Below, in pieces: positions 49,761-61,906 of a DNA stretch of 64,000 nucleotides. Under the pieces are notes generated by a model, which was not told where the DNA came from, did not search any database, and saw nothing but the letters and a program-made list of their open reading frames with translations. Position numbers and translations under genes: made by a program. Position 1 is the stretch's first letter. Each line of letters opens with the position of its first letter. Source of the DNA: Chrysemys picta bellii (taxonomy: Eukaryota > Chordata > Testudines > Emydidae); assembly GCF_011386835.1 (NCBI RefSeq), contig NC_088799.1, positions 74,481,302-74,545,301 on the forward strand, read 5' to 3'.

Positions 49761-50764
49761 CTGGAAAATAAATGTAGTTCAAAGACTTCATTAAATAGTT
49801 CCAAGTAAGCTATAAATAATGCTTTCATAACAAAGATACTTATCAGCTGACATTCAAGCTCTGTGGAGCCAGGAGAGGAAAATATCAGAAATGGGTCTGC
49901 TACAAAAATTATAGATCCATATCCAAAATGTGAAAATGTTTGGATCATAAAATTTTAAATGTCCTGATCCCGCTATCCTCAATGAGAGTGAGCATCCCAT
50001 TGATGGCAGTATACCATTCAGTGTAAGCAAGCATGACAGAATCAGGCTGAGGGACCAGCAGTGAAATTTGGACTAGTTTTGGATTTGCATTTCACAAAGT
50101 TTGAGGGAGTTTGGACTTGGAGTTTTGTTTTACACCAATTCTAATAAAAATTTAATTTCCTCAGCAATGACATGTGTCTAGTCTTCCATTCCAACTCTTC
50201 TCTTCGTCATTAGTCACCTTCCCCAATGACTGTTTGCTTTCTACATACAACTCCAATTATATTAGTAATGTATGCAAAGCATGTGTCAGATGCTGGGACC
50301 AGTGATATTCACATTGACACACCAGAGCATTTATTTACTACTTTGACATCCAGTGGTATTTTCCGACATTAAAAGGAAATGGAATTTGCTATGTTTGAAT
50401 TCCCAGGTACTATAAAATCTGGAATGATCAATACTATTATGGAGTTGGGGTGAAACCTCATTGAAGCTGGTGGGCATGAGACCGTCCTTCATTCACAATA
50501 AATGTAAAAGCAGTCAGACTCATTTTGGAGTAAAATGGCTGAAATTGCAGGAGCCACAACCAGGCCCACGACCCTGGGGTTGGGTATTGTTTGATGGAGG
50601 CGTCTGTATTTGTGAGCAGAAGCAGCCCAAGATAGGCAGAGAAGGAGAAATCAAGGAAACAATCAGAACAGTAGCAGGAGTGTACTTCTGAGAGAAAGCC
50701 CAGAGAGAGAGCTTTTTGGGCATAGTGTTAACTGGAAAGAGGCTTGGAACTGTCAGGAAAGAGA
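49761..50764 (-). other. DACH2 intron, nothing certain
   Basis: Intronic. From about 50440 the base composition becomes more balanced and might be an LTR-like repeat into which the next MITE inserted, but no termini could be defined. Confidence 0.35.
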
Positions 50765-50772
50765 CTGCCTCC

Positions 50773-51032
50773 CAGGGCTGCACAGGGGGGGGCAAGTGGG
50801 GCAATTTGCCCCAGGCTCCGGGCCCCGCAGGGGCCCCCACGAGAGTTTTTCGGGGCCCCTGGAGCAGGGTTCTTCACTCGCTCCGGGGGCCCCGGAAAAC
50901 TCTCGCGGGGCCCGGGCCCCTGGAGCTTCTTACGCTCTGGGTCTTCGGCGGCAATTTGGCGGCGGGAGGTCCTTCCGCTCCGGGACCCGCCGCCGAAGAC
51001 CCCAGGCCTCCTGAATCCTCTGGGCGGCCCTG
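50773..51032. mobile_element. 260-bp CpG-rich hAT-type MITE
   Basis: CAGGGCTGCACAGGGG at the left and TCTGGGCGGCCCTG at the right form inverted ends. The flanks are a perfect 8-bp duplication (CTGCCTCC at 50765-50772 and 51033-51040). The interior is extremely GC/CpG-rich, with internal inverted pairs such as GGGTCTTCGGCGGC / GCCGCCGAAGACCC. Open frames across it are not genes. Confidence 0.9.
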
Positions 51033-51040
51033 CTGCCTCC

Positions 51041-51234
51041 TGCTGTTTGAGTCTTACTGTGTTCAAGAAAACAGGCCTTTGTACATTATTTGTGTTTAAA
51101 TAACAAAACAAATCAGGATTGGATCTAAGAAATATCTGATTCTGTCATCAATTTCTCCTCCTAACAGAAACAACACCAGATCCAGAATTTTGGTCCAACA
51201 CTCAGGTCAAAATAGGTAAAAGTATTATAAGAAT
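51041..51234 (-). other. DACH2 intron
   Basis: Short intronic stretch without recognisable features. Confidence 0.4.
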
Positions 51235-51440
51235 AATACCTAACTCTTAAATACTGCTTTTTTCATCAGTAGATCTCAAAGCACTTTACAAAGGAGTTAT
51301 GTATTATTATCCCCGTTGAACAGATGGGGAAACTGAGGCACAAATAAGTGCAGTGACTTGCCCAAGTTCACCCAGAAGATCAGTGGCAGAGACTGAGTCC
51401 CAGGAGTGTGCACTATCCATTGGAATGCCATTTTCTTTGA
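51235..51440 (-). repeat. MIR/CORE-SINE
   Basis: The minus strand shows CTTGGGCAAGTCACTGCAC, GCCTCAGTTTCCCCATCTG, GGGGATAATAATA and AAGTGCTTTGAGATCTACTG in the canonical MIR order, with a TATTATTCTTATAAT tail. It is the best-preserved of the three MIR-like copies in the window. Confidence 0.8.
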
Positions 51441-51639
51441 AGAGCTCAAAAAATGAAAATGTTTTTCCTGAAATTGCTTCAATATCCTTTATAACAGTTG
51501 AGAAGATTAAGACCTAGATTCAGCTACCCTGCTTCAAGGGTAGCCTTCTTTTGCATGCAGTCCTATTGTTTCATTGGGGAGGGGGGTGCTTGTAAAGAAC
51601 AGTGCTACATGCCTTGAGGAAGGATGAATCAGTCCCTCA

Positions 51640-53362
51640 AATATTAACCGAGAGCATTAAATGAGAACAAAAGCCCACAGGTAAGTATAAAAAAGGAAAG
51701 TTAAACAGAGGCCTAGATGTTGGGGGGACAAGGAAAATTACATTAGGGTCATAGGAGCAATAAGCAGGAAATCGGTGAGGGAATCATGTCAACAGCTTAG
51801 ATGCCTACACAAATGGAAAGAGTATGGGGAATAAACAGGAAGAACTTGAAGTATTAATCCAAATCTAATTTATTATTTAACTGGCATCAAAGAGACTTGG
51901 TGGGATCAGTCTTGTGACTGGAATATTTATATAGAGGGGTATAGCTTGTTCAGGAAAGACCAGCAGGATGGAGTAGGGGAGAATATATATACTTGTTTTG
52001 AGGTCCAGCAGTAGGTGAGAGACAGACCAATTGAAGGTCTCTTGGTAAAGGTAGAAGGTGTAAAAAAATAATAGGGGTAATGTCATGGTACGGGTCTACT
52101 GTAGACTATCCAGTCAGGAAGGTGTTGGATAAGGAATAACAAAAATATCCAAAATACAAGACCTGATAGTAATGGTGGACTTTAACTACCCAGACATCAG
52201 TTGGGAAAGAAATATGGCAAAACACAAACTTTGCAATAAGTTCCTAGAAGGTATTGGGGGGAACTTTTTGTTTCAGAAAGTAGAGGAAGTAACCAGATGG
52301 ACAGCCATTTTAGGCTTGAGTCTGAGCAGCAGGGAGAAATTGGGAGCAAATATGAAGATGGAGGGCAATTTGAGTGACAGTGACTCTGAAATGATAAAAT
52401 TCATGATTCTAAGTAAAGGAAGGAGTGAGAGCAGGAGAATAAGAACAATGGACTTCAAAAAAACAGATTCAGAGAACTGATAGGTTAGGTCCCATGAGAA
52501 GGAAATGTAAGGGGAAAAGGAGTTCAGGAGGACTGGCAGTTTCTTAAGGAGATATTAAAGGCACATCTGAAAACTGTCCCGATGCGAAGAATAGTAAGAG
52601 CTCAATATGGCTCCCTCAGGTGCCCTTTAATGACCTCAAAATGACCTTGGCAAATAGGTCTGAAATCAACAAGATGAATTTCAGTAAAGAAAAGTGCTGT
52701 AGGAGGAAAAATCAAATTCACAACTACAAAATGGGGAATAACTGGTTAGGTGGTAGTACTGCTGGAAAGGATCTGGGGGTTATCACAAATTGAATAGGAG
52801 TCAACAGTGTGATGCAGTTGTGAAAAAGGCTAATATTCTGGGGTGCATTAAAAGGAGTGTCATATGTAAGACATGGGAAGTCGTCGTCCCACTCTACTCA
52901 GCACTGGTGAGGCCTCATCGGGAATACTGTGTCCAATGCTTTAGGAAAGATAGGGACAAACTGGAGAGAGTCCAGAGGAGAGCAACAAAAATTATAAAAA
53001 GTTTAGAAAACCTGACCTATGAGCAAAGGTTAAAAAACCTGGGCATGTTCAGTATTGAGAAGAGAACCTGTAAATCTATAAATATGTTAAGGGCTATTAG
53101 AAAGAGGACGGTGATGTTTGCCATGTCCACTGAAGGTAGGACAAGAAATAATGGGCTTAATCTGCAGCAAGGGGAATTTAGGAAAAATGCCCTAACTCTA
53201 AAGGCTGTTAACCATTGGATTAGGCTTCCAATGGAATCCCCATAATTGTAGGTTTTTAAGAACAGATTGGACAACCACCTGAGGTTTAGACCTGCTTCAG
53301 CACAGGCGGCTGGACTTGATGACTTCTCAAGGCCACTTCCCACCCTACATTTCTATGATTCA
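51640..53362 (+). mobile_element. CR1 LINE, third subfamily, degraded
   Basis: Plus-strand pieces of both CR1 enzyme domains are present. An endonuclease-like part (KRDLVGSV... near 51890, VDFNYPDISWERN at 52175, DSDSEMIKFMIL near 52380) is followed by the C-terminal RT region (VRPHREYCVQC, VQRRATKIIKSLENLTYEQR at 52960-53030). Most of the catalytic RT core, including the DD box, is missing between about 52490 and 52640. Several shifts and stops occur. The tail ends CTTCCCACCCTACATTTCTATGATTC, a third type of CR1 3' end in this window. Confidence 0.85.
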
Positions 53363-56031
53363 TTGTCCCGACCCCTTTCCTTCTCCACCTTCTGCATACT
53401 GTAAAGAAAGGGATATTTAGGTGTCGCACGCTTCAGCTGGGTGCTTGTCCCAGTCCCTATTGCTGCTACTGGGAGTGGTGTGAGGCCAGGTTATTAGCTG
53501 TCACCTGGTTGATGGAAGAGGGGAGGAGAGATACAGTCTGCTTTGCATGCATGGTAGCCATTGCAAGGTCCCTGTTTCATCTCTGACTTACCACCTTTTA
53601 ATAAAAAGGGGACTATACTGGTTGTCAGTTTTGGGGTCTGGAAGTGACTTTTCCCATATGGTGAAATTGACACAAAGCTGTATGGGTTTTTCATGTTTTC
53701 AGGAGGTCTGTTTGGGGCTGGGGGATGTTGAATTACAATTATCATAACTTTGATGGGTTCAGAAGGGTCTAACTGAGGGCCCTAAATCCAGTGGGCTGCT
53801 TGTCCGTTGGTTCTGGACACACATGGCATGGCAAAGGCGGAATACACCAATGTCTGCTGCATATTGTGGCTCCCCTCATCTCTCCTACCTCCAGCACGAA
53901 GGTGGGTCAGGACCCTAAAACTGAGGGTGCATGGCTTTCACACTCACCCCAGATTTACAGTCCATCAGGGCCACCGGTGTCCATTGGTTCATACTGGACA
54001 ACCCTGCCAGGTAGTTTGGGGTGGTTACCCCAGTCAGGTAATAAAGTCACGGCCTTTGCATTTAACCATATTACGGTGTCTTTTTGGTCACTGTTTCCAT
54101 GTTCACACCAATTGCTCGCTGCAAGTACGTTACCCAACTCTCTCTAGCGATCTAGTTAGAGGACAGCCAAAACCAATTTCTTTACGCGTACAAGTAGTCT
54201 CCACTGAAATAACTGGCATACTCAAAGTCAAGCAGCCCAGCCTGCATTGAAAAGTCCTTTCAACTAATTTCATACTACATTTAAAACTGAAGTTATATAT
54301 TGAAGTTATAGTTCAGATCATCTCAGATGATATATTGCCAATCTCCATCTATCTGGTCTAAGACTGCAATGGAAGGACTTTAGTGCTTTTTAATATTTTA
54401 AAATGTAATCAAAATACTTCTTTAAAGTGTAGAGGGAGTGGTTCTATTATCACGTAGACTGTAAAGCTATGGCAGCTTTATGAAGGTATTTAATTCTGTT
54501 TATTTTCAGATAAAGCAGCATCTTGAGACTACCAAAGCCTGATTCAGTTTCAATCTTTCAGTATTCACATAGGAGCAAATCCTGCCTTCTTACCCCAGTC
54601 AGCCATAGAGGTTCCTGCCTGCAGCAAAAGTGCTGCAGTTCCACTACAATGTGGGGAGGGGGACATGATGCTGGGAATTCAGCAATCTCTGTGCACTCTT
54701 TTGTGTAACAAAGTCCAGGTCCATGGGAGCTCTTTCTGCACTGATGGAGATGGTCTGGGAGAGGAACAAACCCAAGGCTGATGCATCAGTGATTGTTGGT
54801 GAAACTTAGTCCTGTGCTGGAGGCCACCAAAGTCTATACATCACTTCAGTCTCATGTAAGGATTGTGATGGTTTAAATGAACCTTAAGCGATGCACAGAT
54901 TTTGTGCTGGCCTTTTACATAGGGGTGAATTTCACCTTATGAGAATATACCAAGCTTTCTTTCCTTTGGATTGTTGGGGTACAACAAATTGCAGGTCCTC
55001 TGCAATTTAATTATCTCTGGGGAGTTTTCTCTCCATTCACTTCTGACTCCTAGAGTTCCCCAGGCCATCTACTCAGGCTTGGCACTGAGAATAGGAGTTG
55101 TCCCCATAATCCAGTCTCAACTTCAGGAGAAGCTGCAGATATGCATATAAGGGTAGAATTTTGATATAATCCATGGACAATATTTTAGCATGTTCACTAT
55201 AACTTCGACTCATTTCATATTGCCCTGTAATGTAGATTCTGAACTTTGGACAAGTCTGCTCTTTTGCAATACCACAGTGAAAAATGTTACACTTAAAGAC
55301 TCCATATTATAAAACTAACACAATCATGGTACTGTTGTGATTATACTTCATGTTACAGCCTTACAAGACCCAGTTTAAGAGCTATATCGTGTTTCCCTCC
55401 ATGATACGACAGGAGAATTAGTAAGGTTATTTGCTTCTGATCTCAGGGAAGGACAGTTTTGGATAAGCATCTTCTCCTCCCAACTGATCCATGGTGTGGC
55501 ACTGGAGTCATCTGCAAATGAAGCAAACTGACTAGCCTCCCTGTTAGTGTAATAATTACCCCCAAAAGGATGGGCTAGCTCAAAGGGAAGATGATGAAAG
55601 AAATTCTGGTGTAAACACATTTTAGAAATGTACTTTCCTTGTGAATCTTTCTCAAAATAAGACTGCTCCTCACTGGTGAAGATAATAGTTGGAAACACAG
55701 AATAAATTAAAGCTGCCAGATCAAGAATTCAAGTTAAGAACCCACAGAAGGACTGGTAATAATACATGTGAAAGCCATGGAACTGAATCAGCTCTCAACT
55801 AGGGAAGCTGCCAAAATATTTTATGGCCAGTTATCCTCTAGGAAACAGTCCTACAGTCAGTTTTTTTCCGATCTGCCTGAAGAAAAACTTGTTTTACATT
55901 AAAACTTAAATCTTTCTTTAACAGTTTGTCCACTACTGTATTATGCTAATCTATGATTGCTAGCTAAGTCCAAGTCACCAGCAGCTCAGAGCAGGCAAAA
56001 CATATCTAAAGTCCATTCTTAATTCACTTAC
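53363..56031 (-). other. DACH2 intron
   Basis: Between 53380 and 54170 the composition is more balanced, and an AATAAAGTCACGGCC string at about 54040 hints at an LTR, but no ends were found. Apart from the frame at 55375-55728, the rest is AT-rich and featureless. Confidence 0.35.
55375..55728 (-). other. unrecognised 118-codon open frame in a DACH2 intron
   Basis: An open minus-strand frame runs from just after a TGA at 55731-55729 to a stop at 55377-55375. It lacks an early ATG. The composition looks protein-like, with varied residues such as LPFELAHPFGGNYYTNREAS and SSATPWISWEEKMLIQNC, and is not a simple repeat. I do not recognise the family. It could be a fragment of a processed pseudogene, an exon of an unknown transcript, a transposon remnant, or chance. 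Confidence 0.2.
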
Positions 56032-56179
56032 CTCTGCTTTGCAGCTCAGCTGTAAGTTGCCTTTCTAAGCTCTCTCTCAGTTCTCTCTCTCTACAAAGCT
56101 CCATCTTTAACTCTTTCTTTTCCTGCTGTATCTGTTTTTCCTGGACTCGTGCGTTGTCCACAGCTACTTTCAGTAGACC
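56032..56179 (-). CDS. DACH2: DACH2 internal exon (148 nt), start of DD2 helix
   Basis: Encodes GLLKVAVDNARVQEKQIQQE, KKELKMELCRERELRESLER and QLTAELQSR plus one base. It is continuous with LLTNIQ of the previous exon and ATIQKRL of the next. This is the N-terminal half of the C-terminal Dachshund coiled coil. The acceptor is TGTGCTTTTAG (AG at 56181-56180) and the donor is GTAAGT (56031-56026), a consensus site. The exon is phase 0 in and phase 1 out. IQQEKKEL and AELQSR match DACH2 better than DACH1 as I remember them. Confidence 0.93.
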
Positions 56180-56798
56180 CTAAAAGCACACACATACATC
56201 AGCCTTGTGAAAAATTACATTTAATCTCAATGGTAGCATAAAGCATCATCATTTATTATCAGCTCATTATCTGTGAGCAAATAGAAAAAAATATGACAGG
56301 AAACTTGTAGACCTTTGAATACAACTGAGGAGATTAGGCAGCTATATCATATTTAATATTCTATGAGCAACTTTGGGGTGTGGACTCATTCAAAATAGCT
56401 TTTCCAAATTGATCCTGTTGAGGTTTTTTATCACACAAAAACTAAACTTAAATAAAAGACATGTGAGGACTCAAGAAACACAAACATAGATAAACTGCAC
56501 ATATGTATTTGCATGTTCTGTACAATCAGGGGGGGAAAAAGCCTAAGAGAGACATAATACTGCTGTTCTGAAAAGTTTAACTCTTGCACTGCATTTTAAA
56601 CAAACTATCAAGTGGAGCTAGCATTCTTCAGTTTGCTTCAAAAACTCTAATGAAAATAGATCTGATTTTACAGATTACTCTGAATCCAAAGAAATATGAT
56701 TTTGTAGAATGTATGAATTATTAAATAAATGGGAATGCTGCATGTTCATTTTTTATGAGTTAATTTATCATTATGTAGCTCTGGTCGCGATAATTTAC
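56180..56798 (-). other. DACH2 intron
   Basis: A 619-bp intron bounded by the donor GTAAAT (56798-56793) and the acceptor at 56181-56180. It is AT-rich with no other feature. Confidence 0.85.
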
Positions 56799-56944
56799 CT
56801 GAATGTTGGTTAATAGAGTTTCGACTGATGATAAACCATCAGCAAAAAGAAATGGTGCAGGGAATCCAGGAGGCAAGGTCTGTCCAGCCAGTTGGACTTT
56901 ATCTAAGGTTGGTTTCATTATTGGAATAGCAATTTGGACCTCTT
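56799..56944 (-). CDS. DACH2: DACH2 internal exon (146 nt)
   Basis: After two bases that finish an upstream codon it encodes EVQIAIPIMKPTLDKVQLAG, QTLPPGFPAPFLFADGLSS and VETLLTNIQ, ending in phase 0. The proline-rich PPGFPAPFLFADGLSSVETL segment directly precedes the DD2 coiled coil in DACH proteins. The acceptor is TCTTTCCAG (AG at 56946-56945), and the donor GT is at 56798-56797. The incoming phase means the next upstream exon must end with one unpaired base. That exon, and the DNA-binding Dachbox-N, lie outside the window. Confidence 0.92.
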
Positions 56945-59900
56945 CTGGAAAGACATATTAGAACGCAACATCAGAAAGTTAATATATTGGCAATGGCAAC
57001 CTTCTTATACAGGCAGGTGACTGAAATGTTTAAAGGCCAGGACTTAATTCACCTTAAAATCAACTCATAACTATTATAGCAAAATTGGCATTGTTTGTCT
57101 TATGGCAGCAAGAATTGTGATTATGGTAAGGCTGAAAAATAGTACAAGTTAAAGAAAAATCACGCTGAGCAGCCTGGAGGAGGTGCACTAATATTATGTC
57201 ATACCCCAAATGTCAGTATATTACAAAATTATAGCTATGTTACTCAGGTCATTAGATCTGAATTGTTTATCAGAGAATAATGAAAAGTAGGGTTTTTCTG
57301 TTACAACCAAAGAAATCCTCTATAGTCAGGGAATTTATCAGTTCTCCTTCCCTTTAATTTTCTCCTCCCAGAGTCAAATCAACTCAGTTATTCCCTCTTG
57401 CCTTGATGACACTGAGTCTCAGTTGTAGGTGAAATGTCAGTTCAGATTTTCCTACAGAGTATCTTGCTATTGTCATCCTATCTAGTGTTCAGCATTAGCT
57501 AAACATGCTTTGAGTATTTTAGGTGAGTTGTTTCATCTAGGGTAAAAAGAGAAAGGGTGTATTCTGAAGTAAGTCAGGCAATGGAAAGGGGGCAGTATCA
57601 TGGTAGAGTAGGGAGAACCCCTTCTCCTGCAATTTACAATAAGTAGCCAAACTGGTGTGCCTTTTCTAAATTGCAGGATTCTGGCCCAATACAGTATTCC
57701 CTATTTGACAGGCAACACATTAACTTTTTACATCATGGACGGGCAATCTCCAAAGAAGCAACATCATTTTAAAATGTTTTTCACCAACCTTTCTGAGCCC
57801 AAAACATTTTTTATGAATTAACACTGTCACTAATGAATATTGTAGAGCAGTAGTTTTCAACCTGTGGTCCGCAGATTTCTCAGGGTCCACAGCCTATGGC
57901 TAAGATTTCCAAAGGGGTCTGCACCACCATTCAAATTTTTTTAGGAATCCACAAATGAATAAAATTTGCAAACCACTGTTGCAGAGCAATAACTGACATA
58001 CCACCTTTTTTTAAACCCTCCTCTACACATAATGGCTTTAAGTATCAAGCTTACTGCTGAGACCTATAGAACAAAAATCTTCAATCGGTTATTTTACATC
58101 AGGTGTTGTGTTGTACGTTCTTTGAATCTGAAATGTCTAGAAATATATCTGTGTAGTGTTCCTGTGGAATCCATGAAACACCCCTTTAATTCCTTTGGCA
58201 GTTGCAGAAGTTATGAAGAACATCTTCACAGCAATTGCTTTTTAGTAAAGCTTGAAACTAATATATTGATCATAAATGCATGATGCATGTGTTTTCTAAA
58301 GGCAATTGCACAACCAATCCTGATAGTTTCATTTGTCAAGTCCCTTGGTCATATTAATTCTAAGATTTACAATTAGATCACATCACATTTACAGGGCTTT
58401 CCCCCTCAGCATTAAAAAAAAAATGCAGAGGGAATCAGTACATCAGTTACAAATACTATGACAGAAATTAAACTGCAGGTCTTTACATTGGTAATATTAT
58501 ACAGCTGGAAAAACAAATTCCTTGGGCATCTCTTGAACAAGATAACGTGTTATGTTTCTGAAATACATTTGCCAACAACTAACCCAGGAGTGCTAGTAGT
58601 TTTCCTGTATTTGTTGAAATCTATATTAGGGAGTATTTTGTCTTCACTGTGTGAGAGCATTGAATGGAACATCTTCATAATGATGCCTCAAGTATTAATA
58701 ACAAAAGCCTACATCATATTCACATCTATGTAGCTAACATTTTATAAACTGGATCTATGTCATATAAATTATCTATTTTTAAACAACTGTGGTTACATAT
58801 TCAGACCACTGCAATCTTACCGATTCAAAGACTATATACCGTTTCTCCAGTTTAAATATTTTATATAAGAAGTAGAATTCTTAAAATTAATTGATTAGCT
58901 GTTGCATATGATATTACACAGAAATTACATTTATGCTACAGAGTTAAGGCAGACTAAACAAAAGTGGCATCTCAAAAGGAGAGCAATACATGAAGTATGC
59001 ATAACAGAAAACTATAACAGCTTTAAAATGTCTAGAAATCTCTCCTACTTGGAGATGAAAGTAATACTATTAAATTGGCTGAAAGGAAAATTACTATTGA
59101 CTGTGAAGACAGGTTTCATGGTCTATGGTTTGTAATGTTGCTATACAGTAGATTGAAGTTTCAAAATAGTATTACTCTTCTTTAAAGAGATAGACACAAC
59201 TAAATTAGGTGCTGCTTGCTGCAGTGAGGATCAAATGCAAAAAGAATCATATTTCATCAGACCTAGTCAACACCAGGAAAATAAATAGAAATATAAGAGG
59301 TATGCAGGCAATGATTCATTTTGATAATCTGGCCCAAGAGAGACACATAGAGACAGCACACAGATCTAAGCTTCTACCAAAAGACAAATAGGACACAGAG
59401 GGTGGGAATTGGGATGACAGTGTAGCAGAGGTCACATCGATTTTCAGCAGCAGTTTTCACACAGATGAGATAACCCTGGACTCTATTTGGCCCATTGTTC
59501 ATATCCTACCTGTCCCACAAGCAATAAATTTCCTAGTCCCAGAAAAAGGGCAGTAAAGAAGAAGGATTCTACTTATGACTCCTTATGATTAAGTTTTTGT
59601 GCTAACCAAACATGCTTTGCAGACCAAGGTCACATTGCATGTTAAAGTCTGTAATAGCTGAAAACTAGTAGAAGCATATTATGTTTTAGCGTATATGGGT
59701 GGAAACTGTCAAACCATTCATCATTTTTTTCTGATTGAAATCACACGCTGCAAAGATGAATGATAAATGCATTAGAAATCTATTTCAATCTTGTAATAGG
59801 TCTTCACATCTGAATGGTGTCTACATTTTGTCCACAGTCTGAATAAGTGCACACAACGGCAGAAATGTATTAGCGAGGCTTGAGAAATCCTAATTGACAA

Positions 59901-60988
59901 AGTAATTAAAAAGTGGGCAAGTGCTGGAAGCATATTTTGTGGGTTAAATAAGTACATCTTTTTAGAGTAAAAGAAGAAAAGGTTTTGACTCAAACATTTT
60001 GAATTTAAAGCCCTCTAGAACTGTACATATTAAAAGCAGCATTCATAAATATAACACAATAGAATAAACAAGAAATACAGCTGGGACAACTACTATCTAA
60101 CCAAGGACACAAACAACCTTTCCATTTATTGAGGTAAAGTGAAGCCAGCTTTTATTGAGCCTGTTTGTTAAACCTGGCACACTTTGTAATAGCATTCAGG
60201 AGTCCATTTAGAGGGCAAGTCTTTTTATTTTAATTTCTTGCTTGAGGCTGTGCTGACTAGACATAAAGGATGGCAAGAATTATATTTGCAGAAAAGAAAT
60301 AAACAGTAAATACCAAGAATGAATTGAATGCTACTCCTGAAAACTACATTTTAGATGACTAAAAATTTTTCTGTAGATCCAACAGACCACTGTAGTTCAT
60401 CTTCTGGCTCACCAGTCTCTTGCCCAGCCCTGACTGGGAAGTGAAACTCCAGCCTATGGACTAAAAATCAGGACTGGGAATAGATGCTATGTGACTAGTC
60501 TCTAACCTGAAACTACTAATAGGCTAGTCAGTATTTTTATTAAAGAAGAAACCTGCTAGTTAAGCACATTGTTTTAACGCTATGTGATATGCACCTCACA
60601 CACTTGATAGACTACGAGTATGAAAACAATCTAGTTCCCTTCTATTCACATCCTAAAACATTATTTATAAGCCCACCAAGTTGGCACCCATTGCTCCTGA
60701 TTGGCTAACATCTACACACATCTGATTAATTTTGTTACCCTATCTCCCCAGCCTAAGCAGCTACAGTGACAGCCTCAAAGGGTTTACAATTGAGGAGAGG
60801 TGACAAACATGTGGGTCTGGGTTGGAGAGGCAGGGTAAAAAAATTACTTTTGTAGGGCTTAGCCCTCGGTTGTCAGAACTAGTACAAATATAATCAGTTG
60901 GGAAACTCTACTGGCAACACTGGGGCTGACACAGCTGCACTAGGCCATAAGACTATGTATGTCCGTAAGCGCCCCCTCGATGCTAAGT
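56945..60988 (-). other. DACH2 intron, mostly unique AT-rich sequence
   Basis: No further DACH2 exon could be supported on the minus strand here. The plus-strand open frames at 58032-58283 and 58458-58733 have no recognisable motifs. One short hAT element lies at 57848-57978. Confidence 0.45.
57848..57978. mobile_element. 131-bp hAT-type MITE (Charlie-like ends)
   Basis: CAGTAGTTTTCAACCTGTGG at the left and TTTGCAAACCACTG at the right are degenerate inverted ends of the CAGTGGTTCTCAACC type. The flanks TTGTAGAG (57840-57847) and TTGCAGAG (57979-57986) match at 7 of 8 positions. Confidence 0.75.
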
Positions 60989-60996
60989 GGCAGAGG

Positions 60997-61259
60997 CAGG
61001 GGCGACTCCAGGCACCAAAGCACCAAGTGCGTGCCTGGGGCGGCAAGCCGCGGGGGGCGGCCTGCCGGTTGCTGTGAGGGCGGCAGTCAGGCGGCCTTCT
61101 GCGGCCTGCCTGTGGGAGGTCCACCGGTCCCGTGGTTTCAGTGGCGATTCGGCGGCAGGTATGCTGAAGGCGTGGGACCGGCGGACCTCCCGCAGGCATG
61201 CCGCCGAAGGCAGCCTGACTGCCGTGCCTGGGGTGGCAAAATACATAGAGCCGCCCCTG
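60997..61259. mobile_element. 263-bp CpG-rich hAT-type MITE
   Basis: The ends are CAGGGGCGACTCCAGGC and TAGAGCCGCCCCTG, with a perfect 8-bp duplication GGCAGAGG (60989-60996, 61260-61267). The GC-rich interior includes CGGCGGCAGG and CCTGCCTGTGGGAGG motifs resembling the element at 50773-51032 in size and composition. No coding function. Confidence 0.9.
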
Positions 61260-61267
61260 GGCAGAGG

Positions 61268-61901
61268 GCCCACCATACATTAACTCATAGCAGGTCTGAC
61301 ACACACAACACATAATTATCATAATATCTAAAAGCAGCCATATAAGGGATCATGCATAAACTGGTGACACACTGGGGCTGACAAATCATTGTGTTATGTA
61401 TATATGGGTAATGTAGATAAAGGGGTTTTTTTTTTAAATATGTGTATGCTGTAAATATGGTCTTAAAAAAAAACTGTGTTAGGGAGGCAGAGCATGCAAG
61501 AAGCCTGACAAAGCAATGTGGATTTCCTCTCTGACCAGCTTGATTACAGACCGAGGACAATGAAGGTATATTTACATACATATAAGGTAACCAATGCCAT
61601 CAAGCAAACAAGCAGAGGAGATAACTTAGTAAACATGCCAGGTGACAGAGTCTGCACCTCAGGATATCTTCCTGGCTTTCACAGTGGAGACTGTGGGTAA
61701 CATAAGGGGAGGGAAAAAAGCCTTTTTGTCCACCAGGTAGGGCACAGCACCTTATGAGTCTGTGAAAATTGGATCCTCTTGGCCTGAAAGGAAGGAGCAG
61801 CTGGTAACTAGCTTAAGTGAGAAACTGTTGTAGGCAAAGATATAACTTCCTAGACTTAAGTTAGTTGCTTGCATTTTTTTTTGTTTGGTTTGTAACCATA
61901 C
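61268..61901 (-). other. DACH2 intron, nothing recognised
   Basis: AT-rich with short T and A runs and no defined element. Confidence 0.4.
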
Positions 61902-61906
61902 CAGGC

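Noticed and set aside
50716..51103. Overlapping 119-127-codon frames on both strands
   Set aside because: They fall on a GC-rich palindromic MITE with a clear 8-bp duplication.
50440..51120. Possible LTR hosting the MITE at 50773
   Set aside because: Balanced composition but no definable ends.
53380..54170. Possible LTR with AATAAAGTCACGG
   Set aside because: No inverted termini or target duplication could be found. The composition is suggestive only.
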